Positions 7,136 to 12,419 of a stretch of 12,419 bases of DNA are shown one piece after another (position 1 is the stretch's first letter; every line of letters begins with the position of its first letter). Source of the DNA: Pseudobdellovibrio sp. (GTDB lineage: Bacteria; Bdellovibrionota; Bdellovibrionia; Bdellovibrionales; Bdellovibrionaceae); NCBI GenBank assembly GCA_025449725.1, contig JANWIU010000090.1, positions 1-12,419 of the forward strand, given 5' to 3'. Made by a program: the position numbers and the translations under genes. The notes below the pieces were generated by a model. The model was not told the DNA's origin, searched no databases, and saw nothing but the letters and a program-made list of their open reading frames with translations.

Positions 7136-7923
7136 CAGATTCACACAATCACTCTTTTAAAGACTGGGCCGTTGAACAACTTGAATTTTATGGTGGCGTC
7201 ACATTGTTGACCCGTGATTGTTTACGTGAAGGATTCCGAAAACCTCACTATTGGGGACTGCTCACTGAACAAATTTATCAGATCGGCGTGAAGTCGTTTC
7301 CGCTTGTTCTTGTTACTTCTGCAACTATTGGCGCCGTTATGTCATTGCAATTCGGCTACGGGCTTGAAAAATTCGGTGGTAAGCCTTACGTGCCAAGATT
7401 AGTAGCCTCTACGATCTTTCGTGAAATCGGGCCGATGTTCACAAGCCTTATGCTGGCTGCCCGTGTTGGTGCCGGGATGGCCAGTGAAATCGGATCAATG
7501 GTTGTCACTCAGCAAATAGATGCTATTCGCGCCTTAGGGACTTCACCCATCAAAAAAATTGTACTTCCAAGAATTATTGCCTGTCTGATTATACTTCCAC
7601 TCTTGGTGGCGATGGCCAACGTGATCGGCAACACCGGTGGCTGGCTGATTGGAGTAAATGAGTTAGGCCTTGATCCGCAGTTTTATTACAGACGTGCGCT
7701 GGATACTGCAAATATAAGAGACTATTTAGCAGGCTTTGGAAAAACATTTTTCTTTTCGCTATTTATATCTATCCCCTCTTGTTACTTCGGACTAACTGTA
7801 AAAAACGGAACGCAAGAAGTAGGTATGGCAACTCGGAAAGCCGTTGTGACATCTTCACTCATGATCTTAATCGGAGACTTCTTTTTAGGAAAAGTCTTCT
7901 GGATGTTGGAAAAATGGCTATAA
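7132..7923 (+). CDS. mlaE: MlaE-family ABC transporter permease (phospholipid transport)
   Basis: MlaE is the inner-membrane permease of the MCE lipid transporter and forms a homodimer with MlaF ATPases on the cytoplasmic side and MlaD in the periplasm. The 263-residue length is typical. After an amphipathic N-terminal helix come membrane segments at about 52-74, 145-175, 204-222 and 236-256. The best conserved family core is REIGPMFTSLMLAARVGAG (97-115), then the QQIDAIRALGTSP coupling segment (127-139) that contacts the ATPase. It overlaps the lipoprotein gene by 4 bases and mlaF by 10, which indicates strict co-translation. No STAS protein (MlaB) gene lies beside it. Confidence 0.95.
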   Translation: MTDSHNHSFKDWAVEQLEFYGGVTLLTRDCLREGFRKPHYWGLLTEQIYQIGVKSFPLVLVTSATIGAVMSLQFGYGLEKFGGKPYVPRLVASTIFREIGPMFTSLMLAARVGAGMASEIGSMVVTQQIDAIRALGTSPIKKIVLPRIIACLIILPLLVAMANVIGNTGGWLIGVNELGLDPQFYYRRALDTANIRDYLAGFGKTFFFSLFISIPSCYFGLTVKNGTQEVGMATRKAVVTSSLMILIGDFFLGKVFWMLEKWL

Positions 7924-8645
7924 TTGAAGTCAAAAATTTTCATAAGTCCTACGGAACAAAATCGGTGCACGAAGGCGTTTCACTTTATGTAAAAAAAGGC
8001 GAATGCCTTGGTCTTGTCGGCGGCTCCGGTACAGGAAAATCAGTTTTACTGAGAAGCCTTATCGGACTTGAAAAAGCAGATAGCGGCGAAATCTTTATTG
8101 AAGATATTAACGTTACTCATTTTTCAGAACGGCAATGGCAAGAGATCCGCAAAAAAGTGGCCTATGCCTTCCAGGGCGGAGCGCTCTTTGACTCGATGAC
8201 CGTATTTCAAAATCTGGCTTACCCCTTGATTGAACATTCCAAGTTTTCACCTCAGGAAATTCAACAAAAAGTTTCTGCGCAGTTAAAGGACTTCGGCCTC
8301 GAAGGATCAGAAAAGCTTTATCCGAACGAACTTTCAGGCGGAATGCAAAAACGTGTAGGTCTTGCGCGCGCTATGATGCTGGAGCCGGATATTATTCTTT
8401 ACGATGAACCGACTGCAGGGCTTGATCCTTATAACACCCGAAATATCCAGGATCTGATTCAGAAGTTAAAGAAAAAGGGTGTTACATCCATTCTTGTCAC
8501 TCATGATATGCCGACAGCTTTTGCTGTTTGTGACAAGTTCGCTTTTTTAAAAGATAAAGTCATTAAAGAGCAAGGCACAGCAGAGCAGCTTAAAGACCAG
8601 AATGACAGCCTTATCCACCAATTTATCCAAGGAAATATCTTATGA
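7914..8645 (+). CDS. mlaF: MlaF-family ABC transporter ATP-binding protein
   Basis: This is the ATPase subunit of the MCE lipid transporter. Starting at ATG 7914 the product is 243 residues. The frame stays open upstream to 7779, but those 45 codons lie inside mlaE in another frame and do not resemble an ABC protein, while MAIIEVKNFHKSYG is the usual beginning. All motifs are present: Walker A GGSGTGKS (36-43), Q-loop with Gln87 in AFQGGALFDSMTV, signature LSGGMQKR (140-147), Walker B IILYDEPTAGLD (160-171) and switch His197. FQGGALFDSMTV is characteristic of the MlaF/Ttg2A group. The 10-base overlap with mlaE and 4-base ATGA overlap with mlaD (8642-8645) show one translation-coupled operon. 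Confidence 0.96.
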   Translation: MAIIEVKNFHKSYGTKSVHEGVSLYVKKGECLGLVGGSGTGKSVLLRSLIGLEKADSGEIFIEDINVTHFSERQWQEIRKKVAYAFQGGALFDSMTVFQNLAYPLIEHSKFSPQEIQQKVSAQLKDFGLEGSEKLYPNELSGGMQKRVGLARAMMLEPDIILYDEPTAGLDPYNTRNIQDLIQKLKKKGVTSILVTHDMPTAFAVCDKFAFLKDKVIKEQGTAEQLKDQNDSLIHQFIQGNIL

Positions 8646-9406
8646 CACAACTTAAAGTCGGTGCCTTTATCGTCAGTGGTATTGCGATTTTATTTACGAC
8701 GATATTCATGCTGGGCTCAAATAAAAATTATTTTTCTAACATTTTAGAACTGCACGGTTATTTTGATTCTGTACAGGGCCTCAATAGAGGTGCGGTAGTA
8801 TCTTTGGCCGGCGTAAAGGTCGGTAACGTTGATGATTCAGTATTTGACGAAAACAAGAACCTGGTAAAAGTTACGGTTAATGTCGACTCCGACTTCAAAA
8901 ATAAAATTAAAAAAGACAGCCGCATGGAAATCCGCACTCAGGGCGCATTAGGTGACAAATACATTTATATCACTCCGGGTGCATCCACAGATCCGGTCAA
9001 TAACGGTGACGAACTGGCAACAGATTACGGCAATGACATCATATCTGTATTATCAAAACGCGGGAATGAAAGTGAAAAGCTTTTTGATATTCTGGCAGAC
9101 ATTAAAAAAATTACTGCCGCTTTAGCGCAAGACAACCATCTTCCCAATATCACGGCCAATATGGACAAAACCTCATCCAACATGGCCCGCGTAAGCGAAC
9201 AACTGAATAAAACAATTCAAAGCGGAAGCCTGGATCGCACAGTTACAAAACTTGAAAAGATAATAGACAAAGTGGACCGCGGTGAAGGAACTCTCGGCGC
9301 CTTAATCAACGACCGCTCGATCCACGAAAGACTCAAGACTCTGTTGGGAGCAGGCCAAAAAAGCCAACAAGTAAAAAATATTTTGAAATCTTCAGTGGAA
9401 GAATAA
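8642..9406 (+). CDS. mlaD: MlaD-family MCE protein
   Basis: A membrane-anchored periplasmic protein whose MCE domains assemble into a hexameric ring that passes lipids to or from the permease. The 254-residue protein has one N-terminal membrane segment (about 7-24) and one MCE domain (about 37-115, with FDSVQGLNRGAVVSLAGVKV and GALGDKYIYITPG). A helical C-terminal part of about 140 residues follows. It is rich in Asn, Ser and Thr at 165-195, then carries KLEKIIDKVDRGEGTLGALI and NDRSIHERL (203-231), a segment common in long MlaD homologues. E. coli MlaD is shorter, so this tail is longer than the model protein. AAGGAA (8629-8634) is a good Shine-Dalgarno. The stop codon overlaps the start of the long inverted repeat downstream. 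Confidence 0.94.
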   Translation: MTQLKVGAFIVSGIAILFTTIFMLGSNKNYFSNILELHGYFDSVQGLNRGAVVSLAGVKVGNVDDSVFDENKNLVKVTVNVDSDFKNKIKKDSRMEIRTQGALGDKYIYITPGASTDPVNNGDELATDYGNDIISVLSKRGNESEKLFDILADIKKITAALAQDNHLPNITANMDKTSSNMARVSEQLNKTIQSGSLDRTVTKLEKIIDKVDRGEGTLGALINDRSIHERLKTLLGAGQKSQQVKNILKSSVEE

Positions 9407-9516
9407 AGGTTCCAGGTCCTGTTTGTTACAAAAGGTGCCAGGTACAACTCATAAGACACAATAGTAAAAAAATTTGAACCTGGCACCTTTTGTAACAAAC
9501 AGGACCTGGAACCTTT
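9405..9516. repeat. Perfect 39-bp inverted repeat built from four REP-like units
   Basis: The left arm (9405-9443) and right arm (9478-9516) are exact reverse complements over 39 bases, separated by a 34-base AT-rich loop (9444-9477). Each arm holds two tandem copies, 26 bases apart, of the 15-mer AAAGGTNCCAGGTNC: plus strand at 9405-9419 and 9431-9445, minus strand at 9490-9476 and 9516-9502. So the element has four units, two per orientation. This architecture resembles REP/BIME elements mobilised by REP-associated tyrosine transposases (IS200-like); that link is inference, as no transposase is in the window. It begins on the last two bases of the mlaD stop codon. Confidence 0.95.
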
Positions 9517-9519
9517 TTT
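9405..9519 (+). terminator. Intrinsic terminator of the mla operon (probably bidirectional)
   Basis: The 39-bp perfect stem directly after mlaD is followed on the plus strand by six T residues (9514-9519), three of which also pair in the stem. That gives a very stable RNA hairpin with a U-rich end. It also lies downstream of the convergent dciA gene. On the minus strand the stem ends in CCTTTATTC, a poor T tract, so termination in that direction would be less certain. Confidence 0.7.
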
Positions 9520-9556
9520 AGGAACAGCTTTTGCGGTTGTCATTTGTGCCACGAAG

Positions 9557-9937
9557 TTATTTAACGAATTTTTTAAGATTCTTTTTGAAGTCTTCGTCAT
9601 TCGAAGACGGAGTCAGTTTGCGGTCCAAAGTTAACCGCACTTCTTTTACAAAGCCCGCTTTAAACTTTTGATTTACGGAATGTTTAATTGGCTCCAGCAT
9701 GAATGTCATTTGCTGCATCCACACGGAATTCTTTACACATAACCAGAGCACACCTCGGTGATAGGCAATGGGTTCAGAGTTATCGGCCACTGTAGGCCCG
9801 ACAACATCCTTCCAAGATAGCCAAAGCTTCCACCGAAGATATTGATCAGAAACAGGGCCCGCTTTGTCTTCTAGAAGCTTATGAAGAACTTCAGCACTGG
9901 TGTTGAATTTTTCTTTGAAATCTTTCTCGCGAGCCAT
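9557..9937 (-). CDS. dciA: DUF721/DciA family protein (replicative helicase loader)
   Basis: DciA proteins load or control the replicative helicase DnaB in bacteria without DnaC or DnaI. The 126-residue protein shows the domain pattern: WKLWLSWKDVVGPTVADNSEP (36-56), then GVLWLCVKNSVWMQQMTFM (62-80), then a helix with I-x-N-like spacing (IKHSVNQKF, 84-92) and a strand KEVRLTLD. A short lysine-rich tail closes it. The ATG at 9937 has no Shine-Dalgarno upstream. It diverges from trmFO across 57 bases and converges on mlaD across the long inverted repeat. The gene symbol follows the family name; the helicase role is known for other members and was not shown here. Confidence 0.85.
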   Translation of the reverse strand: MAREKDFKEKFNTSAEVLHKLLEDKAGPVSDQYLRWKLWLSWKDVVGPTVADNSEPIAYHRGVLWLCVKNSVWMQQMTFMLEPIKHSVNQKFKAGFVKEVRLTLDRKLTPSSNDEDFKKNLKKFVK

Positions 9938-9994
9938 GCTGAAAAATTAGCACAAGCTCTTGCTTTTTTCACCAATAAAGTCTATTTACGGTCC
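9938..9994. promoter_or_regulatory. Divergent dciA/trmFO promoter region
   Basis: Only 57 bases separate the two divergent start codons, so both promoters must lie here or inside the genes. Toward trmFO, TTGCTT (9960-9965) and TATTTA (9983-9988) are 17 bases apart, which would begin the RNA close to the ATG at 9995. Toward dciA, on the minus strand, TTGGTG and GCTAAT are 18 bases apart, with GCTAAT about a dozen bases before the ATG. Both matches are partial. Neither gene has a visible Shine-Dalgarno sequence. Confidence 0.35.
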
Positions 9995-11317
9995 ATGCCA
10001 AATCCGGATAAAAAGAATGTAATTTCAGTGGTGGGCGCAGGTCTTGCGGGCAGCGAGTGTGCACTTCAACTGGCACATAAAGGCTTTAAGGTCGATCTCT
10101 ATGAAATGCGCGGAGTTAAATCAACCCCTGCTCATAAAACCGATCAATGTGCAGAACTGGTTTGCTCCAATTCATTCGGCAGCCTTTCTGAGGTTTCAGC
10201 TCCAGGACAATTAAAGTGGGAAGCGGAACAGCTGAATTCGTTTATTTTAAAAGCTGCAAAAGATTTCTCAGTTCCTGCAGGCCAGGCACTCGGCATCGAT
10301 AGAGAAAAATTTGCAATTCGCGTAACTGAACTTGTAAGTTCACATCCGAATATCACTCTTAAAAGAGAAATCGTAACTTCATTGGACCAGGTTCCGCGGC
10401 CAACAGTTGTTGCAACCGGCCCGCTGACTGATGAAGCTTTAGCAGCGGATCTGCAAAAACATTTCGGAAATGATTTTTTATATTTCTTCGATGCCATTGC
10501 GCCGATTATCGATGCGGATTCAATTAACACTGAAATCGCATGGAAGGCCGACCGTTACGACAAAGGAACGCCGGACTACTGGAACTGCCCCTTAGATAAA
10601 GAACAATACAATAACTTCATCAGCGAGATAAAAGCTGCACGGAAAATCGAACCTAAGAATTTTGAAACCACAGATTTTTTCGAAGGCTGCATGCCTATTG
10701 AGGCCATGATTGATCGTGGCGATCAAACCCTGCGCTTCGGCCCAATGAAGCCCGTGGGATTGACAAATCCAAAAACCGGCCGTTACCCATGGGCTGCTGT
10801 GCAACTTCGCCAGGACAACAAAGAGGGCACCGCTTACAACATCGTCGGCTTCCAAACCAGAATGGCGTACGGCGAACAAACACGCATTTTCAGAATGATC
10901 CCGGGTTTGGAAAACGCGGAGTTCTTAAAACTTGGCAGCATTCACCGCAACATGTTTATCAACACCCCTAAGCTTTTAAATAAAGACCTCTCTAGTAAAA
11001 ATGATCCCTGGCTGTTTTTGGGAGGACAAATCACCGGCGTGGAAGGCTACTTTGAATCCACGTGTACAGGACTACTCGTCGCCCGGTTTTTAGAGCAAAA
11101 GCTGAGCGATCTTGTGTTTTCACCTCCCCCACGCGATTCTGCATTGGGCTCGTTGTTAGAGGCCATTACCGATACATTCAAGGAAAACAACTTTCAGCCC
11201 ACTAACATCAACTTTGGTCTGATACCGCCTTGGCCAGAAGACCTGCGCGACAAGAAAGAAAAGAAGAGCCGCCAAATTGCGCGTGCCAAGGAAGCTTTAC
11301 GCAACTGGATTCTATGA
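9995..11317 (+). CDS. trmFO: TrmFO, folate/FAD-dependent tRNA (uracil-54-C5)-methyltransferase
   Basis: TrmFO makes 5-methyluridine at position 54 of the tRNA T-loop using methylenetetrahydrofolate and FAD(H2), in bacteria that do not use SAM-dependent TrmA. The 440-residue product from ATG 9995 has the family's usual length. The frame extends upstream to 9881, but that part overlaps dciA and precedes the normal N-terminus. Visible are the FAD-binding motif GAGLAGSE (14-21) after NVISVV, the AELVCSNS motif with Cys57, TGPLTDEAL (141-149), FFDAIAPII, the FEGCMPIEAM motif with Cys232, and the C-terminal GGQITGVEGY. The two cysteines match those needed for catalysis in characterised TrmFO. A PilZ gene follows 12 bases downstream, so the two are likely co-transcribed. 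Confidence 0.97.
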   Translation: MPNPDKKNVISVVGAGLAGSECALQLAHKGFKVDLYEMRGVKSTPAHKTDQCAELVCSNSFGSLSEVSAPGQLKWEAEQLNSFILKAAKDFSVPAGQALGIDREKFAIRVTELVSSHPNITLKREIVTSLDQVPRPTVVATGPLTDEALAADLQKHFGNDFLYFFDAIAPIIDADSINTEIAWKADRYDKGTPDYWNCPLDKEQYNNFISEIKAARKIEPKNFETTDFFEGCMPIEAMIDRGDQTLRFGPMKPVGLTNPKTGRYPWAAVQLRQDNKEGTAYNIVGFQTRMAYGEQTRIFRMIPGLENAEFLKLGSIHRNMFINTPKLLNKDLSSKNDPWLFLGGQITGVEGYFESTCTGLLVARFLEQKLSDLVFSPPPRDSALGSLLEAITDTFKENNFQPTNINFGLIPPWPEDLRDKKEKKSRQIARAKEALRNWIL

Positions 11318-11329
11318 TAGACTGACTCA

Positions 11330-12019
11330 ATGTCAGCCACCGGTGGAATAACTGAGTTTTTAAATGAACTTTCTGAAACGGACGCACTTACCGCTTTAAA
11401 AGGCGCGTACAGTAACCGTTCGCCTTTCATTTTCAAAATCGAAGGTACTGATCAGACCGTAAAGGCCTACATAAATACCTTTACCGATAAAAAAGTTATT
11501 CTCACTCCCGATCCTGCAACAGTGGTTTTACCTGTCGACAAAGAAGTTTCATTAAAGTTTTTAGTCGGCACAGAAGTGTATTTCATAAAAACAATTTTCA
11601 AAAATCATTTGAACCGTGTTTATATCGATATGAGTGCAAAAGTGATTCAGCTTAAGCGCAGAAAAGAGCCGCGCTTCCTGATTCCAAAAAACTGGAATCA
11701 AAGTGGTGTGCTTATTCTCCAAAATGCGGCGGAAACATTAAAGTGTAACATTATCGATATTTCAAAATCAGGAATTCGCTTTGAAGTATTAGAGCAGCCA
11801 AAGCTGCATTTACACCGGGATGATATTGTAAAAATTAAGTTTCAAATTCACAAACGAGGCGAAGTTCAGACAACAGCTATTGTGCGGTTTTCACTGATTC
11901 GCCCGAATGCCACTTCGATTGTGGGCCTTGAGTTCGCAAATATTACAGAAGTGCAAAATGAACGTGTAGCCAGTATCGTCAACGACATCGAACTGTTTCT
12001 CTCTACTAATAAGGCCTAA
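11330..12019 (+). CDS. PilZ-domain protein (probable c-di-GMP receptor)
   Basis: A soluble 229-residue protein. The C-terminal half is a PilZ domain with both c-di-GMP-binding signatures: RKEPR (R111-x3-R115) and DISKSG (143-148, D-x-S-x-x-G), followed by the usual GLEF strand (199-202). The N-terminal ~100 residues form a beta-rich domain reminiscent of the YcgR N-terminal domain (VKAYINTFTDKKVILTPDP), so a YcgR-like layout is likely. YcgR-type proteins slow or steer flagellar motors when c-di-GMP rises; whether this one does is unknown. The ATG lies 12 bases after trmFO with no clear Shine-Dalgarno. The motif residues are intact, so ligand binding is expected. Confidence 0.9.
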   Translation: MSATGGITEFLNELSETDALTALKGAYSNRSPFIFKIEGTDQTVKAYINTFTDKKVILTPDPATVVLPVDKEVSLKFLVGTEVYFIKTIFKNHLNRVYIDMSAKVIQLKRRKEPRFLIPKNWNQSGVLILQNAAETLKCNIIDISKSGIRFEVLEQPKLHLHRDDIVKIKFQIHKRGEVQTTAIVRFSLIRPNATSIVGLEFANITEVQNERVASIVNDIELFLSTNKA

Positions 12020-12021
12020 TT

Positions 12022-12047
12022 AAAAAAGGCCGCTTGTGGCGGCCTTT
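12022..12047. terminator. Bidirectional intrinsic terminator between PilZ gene and tdk
   Basis: AAAGGCCGC (12025-12033) and GCGGCCTTT (12039-12047) form a perfect 9-base stem around a TTGTG loop. On the minus strand the stem is followed by six Ts (12027-12022, the first three within the stem), a good signal for tdk, whose stop codon is 24 bases away. On the plus strand the tail is TTTAAATT, weaker but usable for the trmFO-PilZ unit. The PilZ stop codon ends 5 bases before the first arm. Confidence 0.88.
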
Positions 12048-12070
12048 AAATTAAAACTGCAAAAAAATTT

Positions 12071-12419
12071 CTATAGAACTTCAGCCTGAGGCTGAAACTG
12101 AACAGACAACTGCTCTACTTCCGGTTTGAAGTGCAGACGGCAACGGGCTTCATAAAAATTTTGAGATCCGACTTCAATTTGTGATTCAGTCGACCCGCCG
12201 ATTTTTTGAGTATAAGTTGCAAGCTCTCCGCACTTGGTGCAGATCGCACGGTGCTTAGTAACGTCTTCGGCAATAGCCATTAACGTAGGAATCGGTTCGA
12301 ACGGCTGCCCTCTCCAATCCATATCAAGACCGGAAACAATCACGCGAAGACCGCGCGCGGCTAAGTCACGGCAAATCTGAACAAGTTCCATTGTGAAAAA
12401 TTGGCCTTCGTCAAAAGCG
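12071..12419 (-). CDS. tdk: Thymidine kinase (partial, C-terminal part)
   Basis: Thymidine kinase phosphorylates thymidine to dTMP in the salvage pathway. The visible 115 residues are the C-terminal part; the N-terminus with the P-loop lies beyond the right edge. The frame is open to the edge and reads FDEGQFF just upstream of an internal Met codon at 12391, matching the conserved DExQFF (Walker B) of type II thymidine kinases, so 12391 is not the true start. Further motifs are GLDMDWRGQPFEPIPTLMAI, a zinc-binding pair CTKC with a later CRLH, and the substrate-loop region (ATYTQKIGG). The gene converges on the PilZ gene across the hairpin terminator. Thymidine salvage would suit a predator feeding on prey DNA, but that is context only. 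Confidence 0.93.
   Translation of the reverse strand, partial: AFDEGQFFTMELVQICRDLAARGLRVIVSGLDMDWRGQPFEPIPTLMAIAEDVTKHRAICTKCGELATYTQKIGGSTESQIEVGSQNFYEARCRLHFKPEVEQLSVQFQPQAEVL

Noticed and set aside
7779..7913. 45-codon upstream extension of mlaF
   Set aside because: It overlaps conserved mlaE sequence in another frame and is Arg/Cys-rich without ABC features; the family N-terminus begins at 7914.
9217..9600. Minus-strand open frame spanning the end of mlaD, the inverted repeat and the end of dciA
   Set aside because: It is antisense to mlaD, crosses a terminator-like palindrome and has no recognisable domain; the apparent coding is a by-product of the opposite frame.
9881..9994. 38-codon upstream extension of trmFO into dciA
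   Set aside because: The TrmFO family begins at NVISVVGAG shortly after the 9995 ATG, giving the usual 440 residues; the extension is antisense to the conserved start of dciA.
10144..10879. Several open frames antisense or out of frame to trmFO
   Set aside because: They mirror the codon structure of trmFO, show no domains and lack ribosome-binding sites.

Overview
The window reads as chromosomal DNA of a flagellated Gram-negative bacterium, most likely a Bdellovibrio-like member of the Bdellovibrionota. The basis is the combination of flagellar basal-body genes, an Mla (MCE) lipid-transport operon, the folate/FAD-dependent tRNA methyltransferase TrmFO, DciA and a PilZ protein, plus the general look of the proteins. 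The taxon is an inference from memory of gene families and was not checked by search. The DNA is moderately AT-rich, densely packed with genes, and shows no insertion sequence, prophage, tRNA, rRNA or CRISPR array.

Left half (1-6432, all minus strand): one tightly coupled flagellar operon. In transcription order it holds a large secreted TPR protein (3667-6432), a small and apparently internally deleted NtrC-type AAA+/Fis-HTH protein (2948-3670), flgB, flgC, fliE, fliF and the first codons of fliG (1-44). The first two junctions (TPR to AAA+, AAA+ to flgB) are 4-base ATGA overlaps. The later genes are 1-70 bases apart and mostly have clear Shine-Dalgarno sequences. FlgB/FlgC (proximal rod), FliE (rod-MS ring adaptor), FliF (MS ring) and FliG (C-ring) form the core of the basal body. 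The TPR and AAA+ genes are the unusual passengers.

Middle (6433-9406): a roughly 200-base divergent promoter region, then a plus-strand operon of an unrecognised lipoprotein followed by mlaE, mlaF and mlaD, every junction overlapping (4, 10 and 4 bases). This is an ABC/MCE phospholipid transporter with its own dedicated lipoprotein. It is closed by a perfect 39-bp inverted repeat with a 34-base loop (9405-9516). The arms are built from four copies of a 15-base motif, AAAGGTNCCAGGTNC, and end in a T run. It looks like a REP/BIME-type element recruited as a terminator between convergent genes.

Right part (9557-12419): dciA (DUF721, replicative helicase loader) on the minus strand diverges from trmFO on the plus strand. 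trmFO is followed 12 bases later by a PilZ-domain c-di-GMP receptor. A bidirectional hairpin terminator separates PilZ from the convergent tdk (thymidine kinase) gene, which runs off the right edge.

The points most worth a second look are: (i) the shrunken sigma-54-activator-like protein lacking its GAFTGA and Walker B segment but keeping Walker A and the DNA-binding domain, coupled to flgB; (ii) the large TPR protein heading the flagellar operon; (iii) the four-unit palindromic element behind mlaD; (iv) the Mla-linked lipoprotein; (v) a pattern in which genes that begin transcription units lack Shine-Dalgarno sequences while downstream flagellar genes have strong ones.
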